From positions 47,316,630 to 47,380,629 of the forward strand of contig OY292274.1 of NCBI GenBank assembly GCA_958496175.1: a DNA stretch of 64,000 nucleotides, in the 5' to 3' direction. Below, piece after piece: positions 1 through 10,381 of the stretch. The stretch is from Sisyra terminalis. Lineage: Eukaryota > Arthropoda > Insecta > Neuroptera > Sisyridae. How positions within the stretch are numbered: the first letter of the stretch is position 1; each line of letters opens with the position of its first letter. A model generated the notes under the pieces. It ran no database searches and was not told the origin of the DNA. It worked only from the letters and a program-made list of their open reading frames with translations. The position numbers and the translations under genes were made by a program.

Positions 1-1249
1 TCGATCTGCAAATCTTGATTGTGATTTATTGGGCGGCTTACGAGATACAAAAATTAATGAAATAAAACGAAACTGGTCCCTGTGAAATTCAGGCTTGAAT
101 AAATTGAAACATAATCGTCGATGAATTGAAATAAAAATCGATTACCAATTCGTAACAGATTTACTCAATGAAATTATATACCACAAGATTAAATTACTGA
201 TAAACGTCTCGTCGAAATTGTCCCGAACCAAGGCAAAATAATGGTGCGTTTCAAATCAATTTCTTGGATTATTGTTATTATTATTATATTCCCATCGTTT
301 ATGATTTTTCAACAAATAGTTCCACTGATTTTGATTCCAGGCCAAATCTTTGTTGAAATTGTGGGATATGTTTTCGAATTAAGGGTATTCAAATGAATTT
401 ACGTGTTTGAAGTGAAGACATTATCGCCGATTCAGTCATTGTCCGTTTCGTTTCGATGCAACATCTATTTAAATCGCATATCATCTGTATCATGTCGAGA
501 TATCTGTCTTATAAGCGTCTCGTACGTTTCACAATCAGTTTGCAGTTTGTTCAAGCAAATAAATCAAACAAAGTTGATCTACGAGAAGTGATATTTAAAT
601 GAATGATATTATAGCAGTATTTTGCAGCACTTCAATTACATTCACCGTACCCACAAATAGTTGCTTCACTTCAACACATTAATTTCATTTGTTTAAGCTC
701 CTGGTTTTGTCAATTCTCGGTTTTACGTACTAATTAATGTTTTAATTTGAATTAACGACCTTTTTACCATAAATTTGCAATTAATATTCCGAATTGTCAT
801 GTTGTTCAAGGAACATGTAAATGGCTAATTTTAGAATGAATATTTTAGAAAATATGGAATTGAAGTTAAAGTTCGTAAAGCTAGAAGTTAGAAGATGAAA
901 ATTGTTTTAAAATCAATGAAAAATTATTTCTTAGTAGTACTAAATGAGGTTGTTCTTCGAAAATAAACTACTCCGCAATCAATCCATAATGTCCATAGTT
1001 AATTTAGTTATTTTCATAGGTTTTTTTTTGAACTTTTAAATAATCAAATTACACACCTATACTTCAATCTATTGTTTATCGGTTTTATAGAAACCAAGCT
1101 TCAAAGGCGTATGTAGTTATTACAAAAAGCCACACATTAGCTAGTTATGCATTGGAATTTCTCCATATGGATGTGCTTTTCCATATTTTTGTTGTTTTCA
1201 CCGTTGACATTCCGACTATTGCTATATGCTGTTTGATTTTTTTTTTTTT
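1..1249. other. AT-rich intergenic DNA
   Basis: No exon, RNA gene or element boundary could be supported here. The open frames are short and have no flanking splice sites. The sequence is mostly A/T-rich with scattered homopolymer runs. Confidence 0.5.
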
Positions 1250-1585
1250 GTAACGACTGCTTCTAAAGTTGAACTTTCGTGCGTTGTGTGGCGGGGATAA
1301 AGAGCCGTTTTCTCATCGTGGTGGCAAGCGTGCGCGAAAGTAGAGAAACCGTGCGCGAAAGTAAATAAAAGTGCGGAAAAGTAAAGTAAATTGATACCTA
1401 AATAAACTTTGATAAGAAATAATTAATAAAGGTAGTTATTTAGACTGTAGTTTAAACTAAAATGTTTTTTTTATTCATAAATTTTCTATAAATTATTCTT
1501 ACTATAGAATTGAAATTTTTCATATATAAATAAAAATAATTCATTTCTCATTCTCATTCTGTTGAACTTTAGAAGCAGTCGTTAC
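1250..1585. mobile_element. MITE with 25-bp terminal inverted repeats
   Basis: The left end (1250-1274) and the reverse complement of the right end (1561-1585) match at 24 of 25 positions and start GTAACGACTGC. A T-run lies outside the left end and an A-run outside the right end, so the real ends may be a few bases farther out. The interior has no coding capacity. It does hold a short direct repeat containing GCGCGAAAGTA near 1333-1365. This is a non-autonomous DNA transposon of unknown superfamily. Confidence 0.7.
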
Positions 1586-1596
1586 AAAAAATTTTG

Positions 1597-1738
1597 TTCG
1601 ATACTTATGCTTAAAGTGAGGTACCTAGTAGGACGAAATTGAGACACTTGCTAAAGGGACTGGTCATACACAACTTGATCTCGTGCATCAATTTCATCCT
1701 ACTAGAAAACCTCACTTTACGCATACGTATCGAAAATA
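1597..1738. repeat. Compact hairpin repeat (foldback MITE-like)
   Basis: The arms 1597-1652 and 1687-1738 are inverted copies (TTCGATAC, TAAAGTGAGGT and CTAGTAGGA are shared in order) around a loop of about 35 bp. It starts 12 bp after the preceding MITE. There is no reading frame of note. It could be a separate small foldback element or a transcribed hairpin. Confidence 0.6.
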
Positions 1739-1889
1739 ACTATTCTCGGCATCTTCCGATGTTAGTAATTAGTGATCCAAAGTATCTTCAGGACGACTTC
1801 GGAACCATTTATTTCTTGATTTTTGGTTAGTTATAACTTTTATCTATCAACAAGAATTATTTTTCTTTTTTATTTTGTTAATTTATAGA

Positions 1890-2062
1890 CCGTAGTACTC
1901 GATGAACTTTGAAAGCCGATTCTTTATATCGACTTGCTGCTATTACTGGAATATCATCGGTATATCTTAGGTAGTCTATTTTTTATCCAATAATGGAGGT
2001 TTTGCTTTCTCATTGACCAATAAATATTCTCATGATGTTTACGCTGTATTCGACAAAGTACT
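1890..2062 (-). pseudogene. Non-LTR retrotransposon reverse-transcriptase fragment
   Basis: Read on the minus strand, this stretch gives a peptide around the reverse-transcriptase active site: YFVEYS, then about 25 residues later YLRYTDDIPVIAAS. It corresponds to the palm box with the YADD-like core of arthropod non-LTR elements (LF.YSE...LRYADDTVLIA style). Two in-frame stops lie between the two blocks. Nothing recognisable flanks it, so it is a short dead fragment. Clade is uncertain (RTE- or Jockey/CR1-like). Confidence 0.5.
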
Positions 2063-5000
2063 GGGTTAAAAAAATCAAGAAAGTGGGGGGGATCCAATAT
2101 GTTATTTAAGTTTTTTTATTTTAGTACAACTCAGTAGTAAGAATACAACTCAGTAGTACTCTGGCTGAGTGACTACTTAAAACTTAAATGTGATGAATCC
2201 GAGTTAATATACAAAGTAATCAGTGTACCGAAAGAGAATTTCGTTTTTTCAATATACAATATACAATTAAAACACAAAATTAATTTACAACTATTGATTT
2301 TAAATCAATGATATAATCAGCCCCAGTAGTATCAACGTTTTAACATCTAGTGTGCAAATTTTTAATGCCATATTAGTAAAAATTAACTGATTAGCAAGGA
2401 AATTATTTCAAAAAATATATTTTGAACGTCACTTAAGCTTTCAATTTTCTTACCACTAAGTAAACGTGATAACGATTGAAATAAGTAGAAATCCGATGAA
2501 ATACCTTTGGACGATTATAGTGGATACGGTAATATCACCTCCTTCTTAATTAATTAGTTTTTTCCAGGGCTTTCCTTCTGCAGTGGAGTCTTGAATTACC
2601 CTGTCGCTGCATAAAATTTTATTTATTCACAGTTTTTAGACACTTTTGGGTATTTAGCCGATGGATTAAGATTGATAGGCATTATTTGACACCTCTTCAA
2701 CTTTCTGGCATATATTTGGCACCATTTTCCTCCTTAAATTTTTATTGGTTAATATTTGAACTTAAAAAAACTCATTTAACATAAATGAACACCTAATGCT
2801 CTTAGATAAACATTGAACAAGTTTTATTAACAACTTTGTGTTGCTATCCTGTGAAGCTAAATAAGCATATAATTTCGAATTTATATTCTTTCGGGTTTTT
2901 GGTCCTACCATTTCAATAAAGCATTCGGAATAAAAAATATTTTTTTAGTTTTTACTAAGTTGATAAATTACTATAATCATAAAATGCCATTAGTTCCACT
3001 TTGAATTGATTTTAAGCAGATAATTGGCAATTGAATGACTACTGATTTAAAAACGACATTCTTTTCCGGTACACCTTATAAAATGAAATAGAAGTTATAC
3101 AGATATATACTCAATATAAATAGCCTAAAGTTTACGATTCATAATTTTTTAGCCTTACGCAAGTAAATCATATTAAATGAAATGAAAGCAAGTTAATTAA
3201 ATACATTAAATTTATTTTAAAATTAACAAATTTATGTACTTTCCATTTTATGGTTATTCAAACATCTCTAAAGTAGGTATTCATTGAAAAAACGTCTTAA
3301 TTTTATATTCGTTATTTATACTTCTGTTTGTTTTTTTTTCCTATTTTTTCCCTTTTTTGCAATCAACCCTAAATCCACAAAAATTTGTCTCGATCAAACC
3401 TACCCCGAAAAAACTAGATTTAAATAAATCCATTGTATTCAGTGGCTGTCTGATTCATATTTGCGTCGGTCGAGAATCAGATTAAAAGTCGAGCTTCTTT
3501 ATTTGATTAAGAGCAACATTTCATTACTTCAGTATAGAAATTGAATGGCCATAAACGAGATTCTTTTCAATAAAATCATCTTATCAGAAAGACAGAAAGA
3601 TGCCGCACGGCGATAACACAAATTCTCGTTCATATCCATGATGTATGAGCTCCAGTTGTAATTATTTGATTCACTTTACACCTATCGAAAAACATCGTAA
3701 ACCTGTTTCGTAAAATATTCCTTTTTATATTGTTATACCAGTAATGACTGTGATCGGAATTTTAAACAACCACCAAATCTCGGTCATGTGAACGAAAGTC
3801 ACGGTTTTTGAGACGAAACTACCGAAAAAATCGCATTATTCAATAATGCGAAAGCCTTCAGAAAAAAAGGAGCTGATTTCATTTACGGTATGATCGACTC
3901 AAATGTTCCATTAATTACAAGTAATCATATTTAATGGCTTTATTGATTTCAAGGGAAATATTAAATTGATTTATTACAAAAAATCGAATTAAATAAATGT
4001 TAAGTTTTCCCAGATAATGATAAACTTGGCATGGGATTGCGACTTGGGCAACATCATGTCAAGACACATCGCTACACATGTATTCAATAAAAAAACTTGA
4101 CTGAAAAAAGCAAGCGATCGAAAAAGAATTCTCTGAACTAAACATGAGCGACGTTAATCTGAATTTTTCAAAGTAAAAAATTTAATTGAAAATAAAAAAA
4201 AAGCTTAATATAAAGTCGTTGGAATTGAATCAGTTTTTGAAAATGTTGATAAATTATTCATTATCGATTTTCATGCTTAATCAAGAGGCTCTTCTTGCGT
4301 CATTGACGCCTCTCTATACGGCCAATTAGGCCAGACGGAGGACCCTATTGATAATTATATTCGAGCTTAATTATAGGCCGGTTGGGACTGCATAAATTAC
4401 AGCCAAATCGACACCTTCGTTAATAAACCGTATTACCTATGATCAACGATTTTTTTTGAGCAAATATATTGTGTGAAATACCTATTCAAACTTTTTAACA
4501 ATATATAAAAATATTGCAGTCAAATATTCAGAAATATAATTTATCTGAAGTAAACTAAAGGTGTTTATTTAACCGTACTGTTCATATACGTTAACAGTAG
4601 TACATATAGTACGTACTTTGATTGCTAGCTAACTTTATCAGTAGTCAATCAAGTAGTATTGAATCTTTCCGTTATTGTTGTGTGATGATTCATTCTTGAT
4701 GACCCTTAGGGACATAAATTAAATTTGAAAAAATAAAATAGACTTAAAATATAAAATATGCTATTATTAATAAAACTAAAGAAGTGTTGTGAGAAAACCG
4801 ACAAAAGCGAAGCTCTTAATAAATTTAATAAGAATTACATTTGGTTATTGATTATGTCTAATAAATAAAAGAACAAATTATCATTAATTTTATTTTGTAA
4901 TATATTTATAAATTTATTACAATTATATAACAATTAATTGTAAAATCTTAAAAATACATAGCATTGTATGTGTTATGCTCAATCATCGATATTAACGGTT

Positions 5001-5259
5001 TGTGGTAACAGAAGTACGATGCATATACATATGTCAATTTTATCTTTGAATCATGAGAAAACACAATCAATAGTGGCACCATAGTTAATTGTAGATTCTG
5101 GCAGACTTTTGCTCATTCTTAAATTAGTATTTTTCAAAAGTAAATTTTTGATGGACTAAGATTTGTTATCTAAAAAATTGATAATGAAGTTATCAGATTA
5201 AATTGTTGAAAGTTCGTGTGAATTACGTACCAGGAGGCCAAATTCTTCTACTGAATATT
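2063..5259. other. Non-coding stretch with a few GC-richer patches
   Basis: No gene was recognised. A 14-bp direct repeat (ACAACTCAGTAGTA) occurs twice near 2126-2159. GC-richer, non-repetitive patches at about 3580-3660, 4010-4080 and 4270-4440 stand out from the surrounding AT-rich DNA and may be regulatory. The last contains an AATTAGGCC / GGCCGGTT pair of inverted half-sites. Confidence 0.4.
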
Positions 5260-5880
5260 ATTAAACTATTAAAGCACAGTAAAAGAATGATAGGAAAACC
5301 ATCACAAAATCTAACTACTGAAATACTTGGTCTTACAAGAAAACAGGTTTGAGCGGTAACGAGTCTAATAACCGACCACTATGGAAGAAGGAAGCTCCTG
5401 CATACAATGGATTGCACGTAGATGACCCAAAACGCAGGTTCTGTCAAGCAGAGGATGAAACCGCTTCTCACGTTCTGTGGGAATGTGGTGCTCTGAATAA
5501 TTGGAGACATAAAGTAGTGGGGATATTAAGCCCTGGAACTGAAATTGTCGGAAAGCACCTAGCACCTAGCGACGAGTGCTGAGGTTTGCCCCGTTGCTTG
5601 GTCTTGACTAGGCGAAATAGGGACCTAGGAAGCACAATTAGCCTTGAGGCTGAAGTGTTAAGGCTCAACTAACCTCTCCCTGGAAACTCAACTTAATAAA
5701 AAAATACTTAGAATAAAGTAACAGCACAATGTTCTCAATATGAAAAAATACCACCAGACAAAAACACAGTAAGAAGATGATGGGAAAATCATTCATGAAT
5801 CTAACTACTGAAATACTTGATCTTACAAAAAAACAAGTCAGAGTAGTAACCAAACGAGTCTAATAATCGGCCATTGAGAA
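5260..5880 (+). pseudogene. 3' end of a non-LTR retrotransposon, with a duplicated segment
   Basis: The frame from 5349 encodes a Cys/His block, RRFCQAEDETASHVLWECGAL, which resembles the CRxCxxExExxxHxLCEC zinc-knuckle-like segment after the RNase H domain of R1/Jockey-type elements. The first Cys of the usual pair has become Arg. The preceding segment (5270-5360, RNase H C-terminal part) is repeated at about 5762-5875, with changes such as TTACAAGAAAACAGG versus TTACAAAAAAACAAG. A frameshift separates the two parts of the protein. It is 5'-truncated and dead. Confidence 0.6.
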
Positions 5881-6086
5881 CTTACGTATTGTTTTCCTGT
5901 AGTACTTTCATTTAGCATTATTTCTAAACTGTATACAGTATTGTTGTTTATAGCATTTGTTCACGATGCGATAACGTTTAAGCTTTTTTTTCTTACTATT
6001 CATTTACTTCTGGTGGTATTTCTTTTTTTCTGGTGGTATAGAGATGCACTACACCAGTTTATAGAACCAGAAGAATATATATATAT

Positions 6087-6568
6087 TGTAACAGAAAGGG
6101 ACAAAGTCTGTCTCTCTTTTTGTGCCATGCCGGCCCGCGATTGGCTGAGTGACTTCTATCTCTCTCCCACCAATGCGAATGTACATATAGATTGTTCTGG
6201 AAACATCTATAGAGTGTACATATGGATTGTTCTGGAAACATCTATAGAATGTGCATATAGGTTGTTCTGGAACAATGGAATATTCTAGAATGTCGGGTTG
6301 CGGGTATATAAGGCGCTCAGTCAAGCCAGTTGAGAGTTCTGTATAGAAATTCAGTTGAGAATTTCCGTTACAACAAAGCGATTATAAAGCGATTTTTAGT
6401 GTGATTTGAATTAAAAGTGATTATTGTCATTTAAGTGATTGTTTTGATAAGTGTAAAAAGTGTAATAAAAAAAGTGATTGTTAAGTGTGAAAGTGATTAT
6501 TTATTTCCAAAAGAAATTAAAAGAACAAATAACATCATTTCAATACAGTTTTGAGACGTCACGTTACA
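6087..6568 (+). mobile_element. Solo LTR, copy 1, with heat-shock-like promoter
   Basis: This 482-bp unit begins TGTAACA and ends CGTTACA, and lies in an ATAT-rich target consistent with a 4-bp ATAT duplication. A second copy at 32155-32608 defines both ends. The U3 part holds TTCTGGAA three times at exact 35-bp spacing (6195, 6230, 6265) and TTCTAGAA at 6283. A TATATAA box follows at 6305-6311. Downstream, an untranslated-type region repeats AGTGATT many times. No internal retrovirus-like genes flank it, so it is a solo LTR of a Ty3/gypsy-like element. The inverted TTCnnGAA pairs fit heat-shock-factor sites; that function is inference. Confidence 0.75.
6195..6311 (+). promoter_or_regulatory. 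Clustered TTCnnGAA sites plus TATA box
   Basis: Four inverted nGAAn pairs lie within 96 bp, immediately upstream of a TATATAA box. Three sit in a 35-bp tandem repeat. The layout matches insect heat-shock promoters. Copy 2 of the same LTR has only one TTCTGGAA (32260) and one TTCTAGAA (32310) before its TATA box (32332). Confidence 0.6.
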
Positions 6569-6904
6569 ATATATATATATATAGAGCAATAACATAGTAT
6601 ACATTATATAAATAAGAACAATTAATATAAAATTTTCGAAGATAATATGTCGTCAAAATTTCATATAAGAAACAGTTTACTTATAGTTACAGCCAACTCA
6701 TTGAATCCAATTTCCTAACTATTTCCGCCATATATTTTTTAAACAAATAAGCAATTTCATGTATAGTTTTATTACTTTTTTAGTTAATTATTTAATTACT
6801 GATACAAAAATTAATAAGCATCAAAATCGTTACCAAGTCCAAGAGCTGAAAACAGCAGAACATCTTATTTTTACTGTTTCTGAATGAAATATTATTTAAC
6901 TTTA

Positions 6905-7253
6905 TCTTTGGTACTATCAATTTGTTGTAGTTCCAAGGATGTAAGGAACTTTTTTATTTTTAAATGATTTACATTTTATTTTTCATTTTGTGCAACGTTT
7001 TGCAGTTTAATACTGCTTTTTCAAGCGATTATAAGTAACAGTATAAATGTGTAACGGATACGTTTTAACACATTTTCTTAAAACCGATTTACTTATTCCT
7101 TATATCTGGATACTGTTAATTATAATCGCTTGAGAAAGCAGTAACTAAACTGCGAAACGTTGCAAAATATAAAAACTACTAGTAAAAATTACAAAAAATA
7201 AAAAAAAATCCTCAAATCCTCAGAACTACAACAAATTGAAGATAAGATAATCT
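6905..7253. mobile_element. Foldback MITE, about 150-bp arms
   Basis: An outer stretch near 6905-6950 (TTGTTGTAGTTC) and an inner stretch at 6986-7047 (GCAACGTTTTGCAGTTTA) reappear in inverted order at 7101-7253. The unit folds into one long imperfect hairpin with a loop of about 50 bp. There is no coding sequence. It is a typical long-inverted-repeat, non-autonomous element, and could also be transcribed as a hairpin RNA. Confidence 0.65.
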
Positions 7254-9118
7254 TTGATTCCTCAATAGGTGGTATTTAATACCTTCCTGTAAATTTTGAT
7301 TTCGATGGTAATTTACACATTTTAGGATAAATTATATTAAATTCGAATTAAGATGTTGATCGGAAATCGATAAAAGCAGAATGATAATTGTATTGTGCAC
7401 TAATTATAAAAAGAAAAGTTTACCATAAATGTAATTTTCCAAATTCATTTATTGTTTGGTTATTTCGGAATGGATGCATGTTTCAGCTTTTAATAATTCT
7501 AAAAGCAAATATTTCGCATAAAAGTTGAACTAAACAAAAACTCTTTCGAAGCCTCTCGTCAAGTCTAAGATTAAACCGATAAAAAATTCCAATTTTATTC
7601 ATTGGAATAAAAGAAAAAGCGTACATTTTAAGGTCGGGGTTATAAAAAAGAATCTCACAATATTCACCATTGTTCTATATGAATATGAATCGAAAAAATC
7701 GTGCGTGTTTACGTACCTCAGATACGTGGAATGCAAGCGAGGGATGAAAATCACGATACGTAATAAAAGCATCCGAAGTCGTATCACGTCACCACCCCGT
7801 AGCCTCCCCGCGATTTTGCCGAACCGAGCCAAAACTAACTCTCATACGGCATAAAAATCATAATAAAATTCCTTCCATAAAATATGAAAACGAGAAAAGG
7901 AACGCGCCAAACTAAATAAACTTATTCCAATAATTTTTCGTTAATTTCTAAAGTAAACTTGACATGTAGAAAAAGACTTTTCTTGATGGTAACGTGAGAA
8001 AAGACAATACGGCTCCGAAAGTGATTTATTAACTCGTCTAATATTTACATAATGGGTCGACTAAGCGTAATTTATTTCGTTAAGACTCTCGTGATAAGTT
8101 CTTCGAACTCGAAATCCGCGGCAGCCCCGCTTTTGTCTCTATTAGGGGCGCGTTTTATAAATATGAATTTAAGCATATGCTTCCGAAACGAGTTTGACTT
8201 GAAAATATGACGTTTTTATCAAACGTAAACCCGAACCGAAACTTCGCTTGAAAATTTTCAAATTTAAGTCCGGTCAAGTTTTTTCTGTGCCGACTATATG
8301 GCTTAATTAAAACGACAGCCAATCAAATGAATAAAATTCTTCCACTAAGTCAAAAGCTATACGTTTGAAACTGACAAATTTGAAAAGAATGAATGTTTGC
8401 GATGAAATAAATAATATTAAAATAATGATTTACATGTGTTACATTTGTAATATTGTGGCTGATGTAAAGGCGCTTTTTTGTTGGAAGTCGGGACGTGAAA
8501 GCGTCACAGGATCGAAAGAAGGGAACGAAGGAAATCCTAATGCGCTATTTGACAGTCACCGCATCTTAAGTGACTATACGTGTTAGGAATTTTAACTCAC
8601 GCTATTCCATCCAGTGCTTTCTACCGACGAAAGAGTATCCTTTCTCCAGTTTCAAAGAGTCTTCTTATATTTATATACACAATAATAACTTCTTTATCTA
8701 ACGATTTTTCCGTGACAGAATTGGAATGGAAATTTCACGTCTGTATTCCTGAAATTCTACTTACAAAATTTTCAAAGCTCGGAGAACAAGCTGTAAAATT
8801 AATAATTACCGTAAACTATATATGACGCCGTAAAAAAATTTCCACAAGTTTTAGGTAGTTTTCGGGTTAATTTTGATTTCTCAAAGAGCTTACATATTAA
8901 TAACTTGTCATAAAAATTTAATGATTTGGAAACATATAAACTAGATGAAACTTTCAAGTAAAACATAATGTTATGTGCAAGAAATAATCTTAGCTCTAGA
9001 TTAGTAGTTCCCAACCGATTTTGGGCTATGCCCTCACCTAGACATTTATAAAATCCAGATGCTTCCCTTCGTGATAGTTCAAATTTGTTATTTAAAATGT
9101 TACGATTACTCATCTGAA
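7254..9118. other. Gene-poor stretch containing GC-rich islands
   Basis: No gene is confirmed. Islands at about 7590-7850 and 8080-8330 are richer in G/C and non-repetitive. In the first, a minus-strand frame begins MARFGKIAGRLRGGDV (start at 7832) and reaches a strong donor, CTGAG followed by GTACGT, near 7714. It may be a short first exon, but no acceptor or partner exon was found. The rest appears unremarkable. Confidence 0.35.
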
Positions 9119-9360
9119 GAAAGTTTAGGCTCATGTGTACTTTAGCACACCCACAATCTGGCAATGTTTCATTTTCGATTTTGTTTTTAATTTAATTCGC
9201 GATTAAATCGGTCCATAATGAAAATTTAGCCACAAAAGAGAGAATTATACCATATTAGAATTGAATTAACAACAATATCGCGAATTAAATTAAAAGCAAA
9301 GTCGAAAATGCAACGTTGCCAGATTGTGGGTGTGCTAAAGTACACTTGAGCCAAAGCTTA
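9119..9360. mobile_element. Palindromic MITE with about 80-bp inverted repeats
   Basis: The arms at about 9119-9200 and 9282-9360 are inverted copies that share GTGTACTTTAGCACACCCAC, then TTTTAATTTAATTCGCGA. The arms are nearly identical apart from a few substitutions. No coding capacity. A degraded relative of one arm is at 55253-55340. Confidence 0.7.
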
Positions 9361-9984
9361 AATGGTCATTAACTTGGTACCTAAACAATCTTCCAAAGAA
9401 TAAGTCATTCATGAAGGAGAAAAATAAGAAATGAAGGAACAGTTAAATAAATAAAATTTCCAAACATATAATAGAGAACTGAAATGCAGAAATAGCAAAT
9501 ATTTTATTGGAACATAACTTTGATATGAATGAAAATAAATTCACTCTTATTAACTCATTCTCGAATTGCCCTATATTTGGTATAATCAGCCAAAGGATGC
9601 ACGGAAATGACGGCTCTAGACACATAATTTCGAAAAGTCTCTAGTAATTTTAAAGTTCAAAAATTCTTACATTTTAACATTAATAATTGTATATATATGA
9701 AAATTTCAACACTTCATGAATAAACTAATTATAACTAGAAACTTGAAATTTGGTATCAACATAAATAAATAAATAAAATTATGAAGAAAAAAAATGTGAA
9801 TTTGCCTATTTTAATTGATAAATACATAAACAAAGATAAGAAAATCACTTATTTAATATACCAGTGATGGGCAAACTAATTCGTCAAAGAACCAAATCTG
9901 TTTTTTAATGTAGTAAGACTTTACTCTAACTATAGGCCTATATTTAATTACAGGTAAAATGAATAAAATTTAATTTCATTCTTT
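9361..9984. other. AT-rich intergenic DNA with a possible hAT end
   Basis: No gene. At 9865 the sequence CAGTGATGGGCAAACT resembles the terminal inverted repeat of hAT elements (CAGTGNTGGGCAAACT). No matching right end was found, so this is at best a truncated relic. Confidence 0.3.
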
Positions 9985-10200
9985 ATATAGATTTCTCATA
10001 TATTTATTGATTTATTGATTTTGTTAAAAATATGATAATTCCTAAAAATTTCCCTCGTCTTAAACTCATCACTTTCCAAATGGGTAAAATTCACTCTATA
10101 TTTCTTATATATTTATTATTTTTTTAAAAATATGACAATACCAAAAATTTCCCTCGTCTTAAGCTCACCATTTACCAGATGGGTAAAATTCGCTCTGTTT
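9985..10200. repeat. Two-unit tandem repeat, about 100 bp per unit
   Basis: A unit ending ATTTCCCTCGTCTTAA and then GGGTAAAATTC occurs twice (about 9985-10097 and 10098-10200). The copies share the TATATATTTATT leader and a TTAAAAATATGA block. It is a diverged local duplication without coding features. Confidence 0.55.
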
Positions 10201-10381
10201 ACATACGTAAAAAAATATTTTGTCATGAAATATTCAAACATCAACGAATTACCAAAAACTCCCATTAAAGCCACCGTTTTTCTCCAAAAATTTCTTCTCC
10301 TTCAAGCATTGTAACTATCCCTAGATTTAAGATGAAATTTTTAGTAATGCTCTGGTCTGTATAGATGGATAACGAACTGTA

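Noticed and set aside
5941..6288. Plus-strand 115-codon frame and overlapping minus-strand frames
   Set aside because: They lie largely within the solo LTR promoter, and their repeats reflect the 35-bp tandem array, not a protein.
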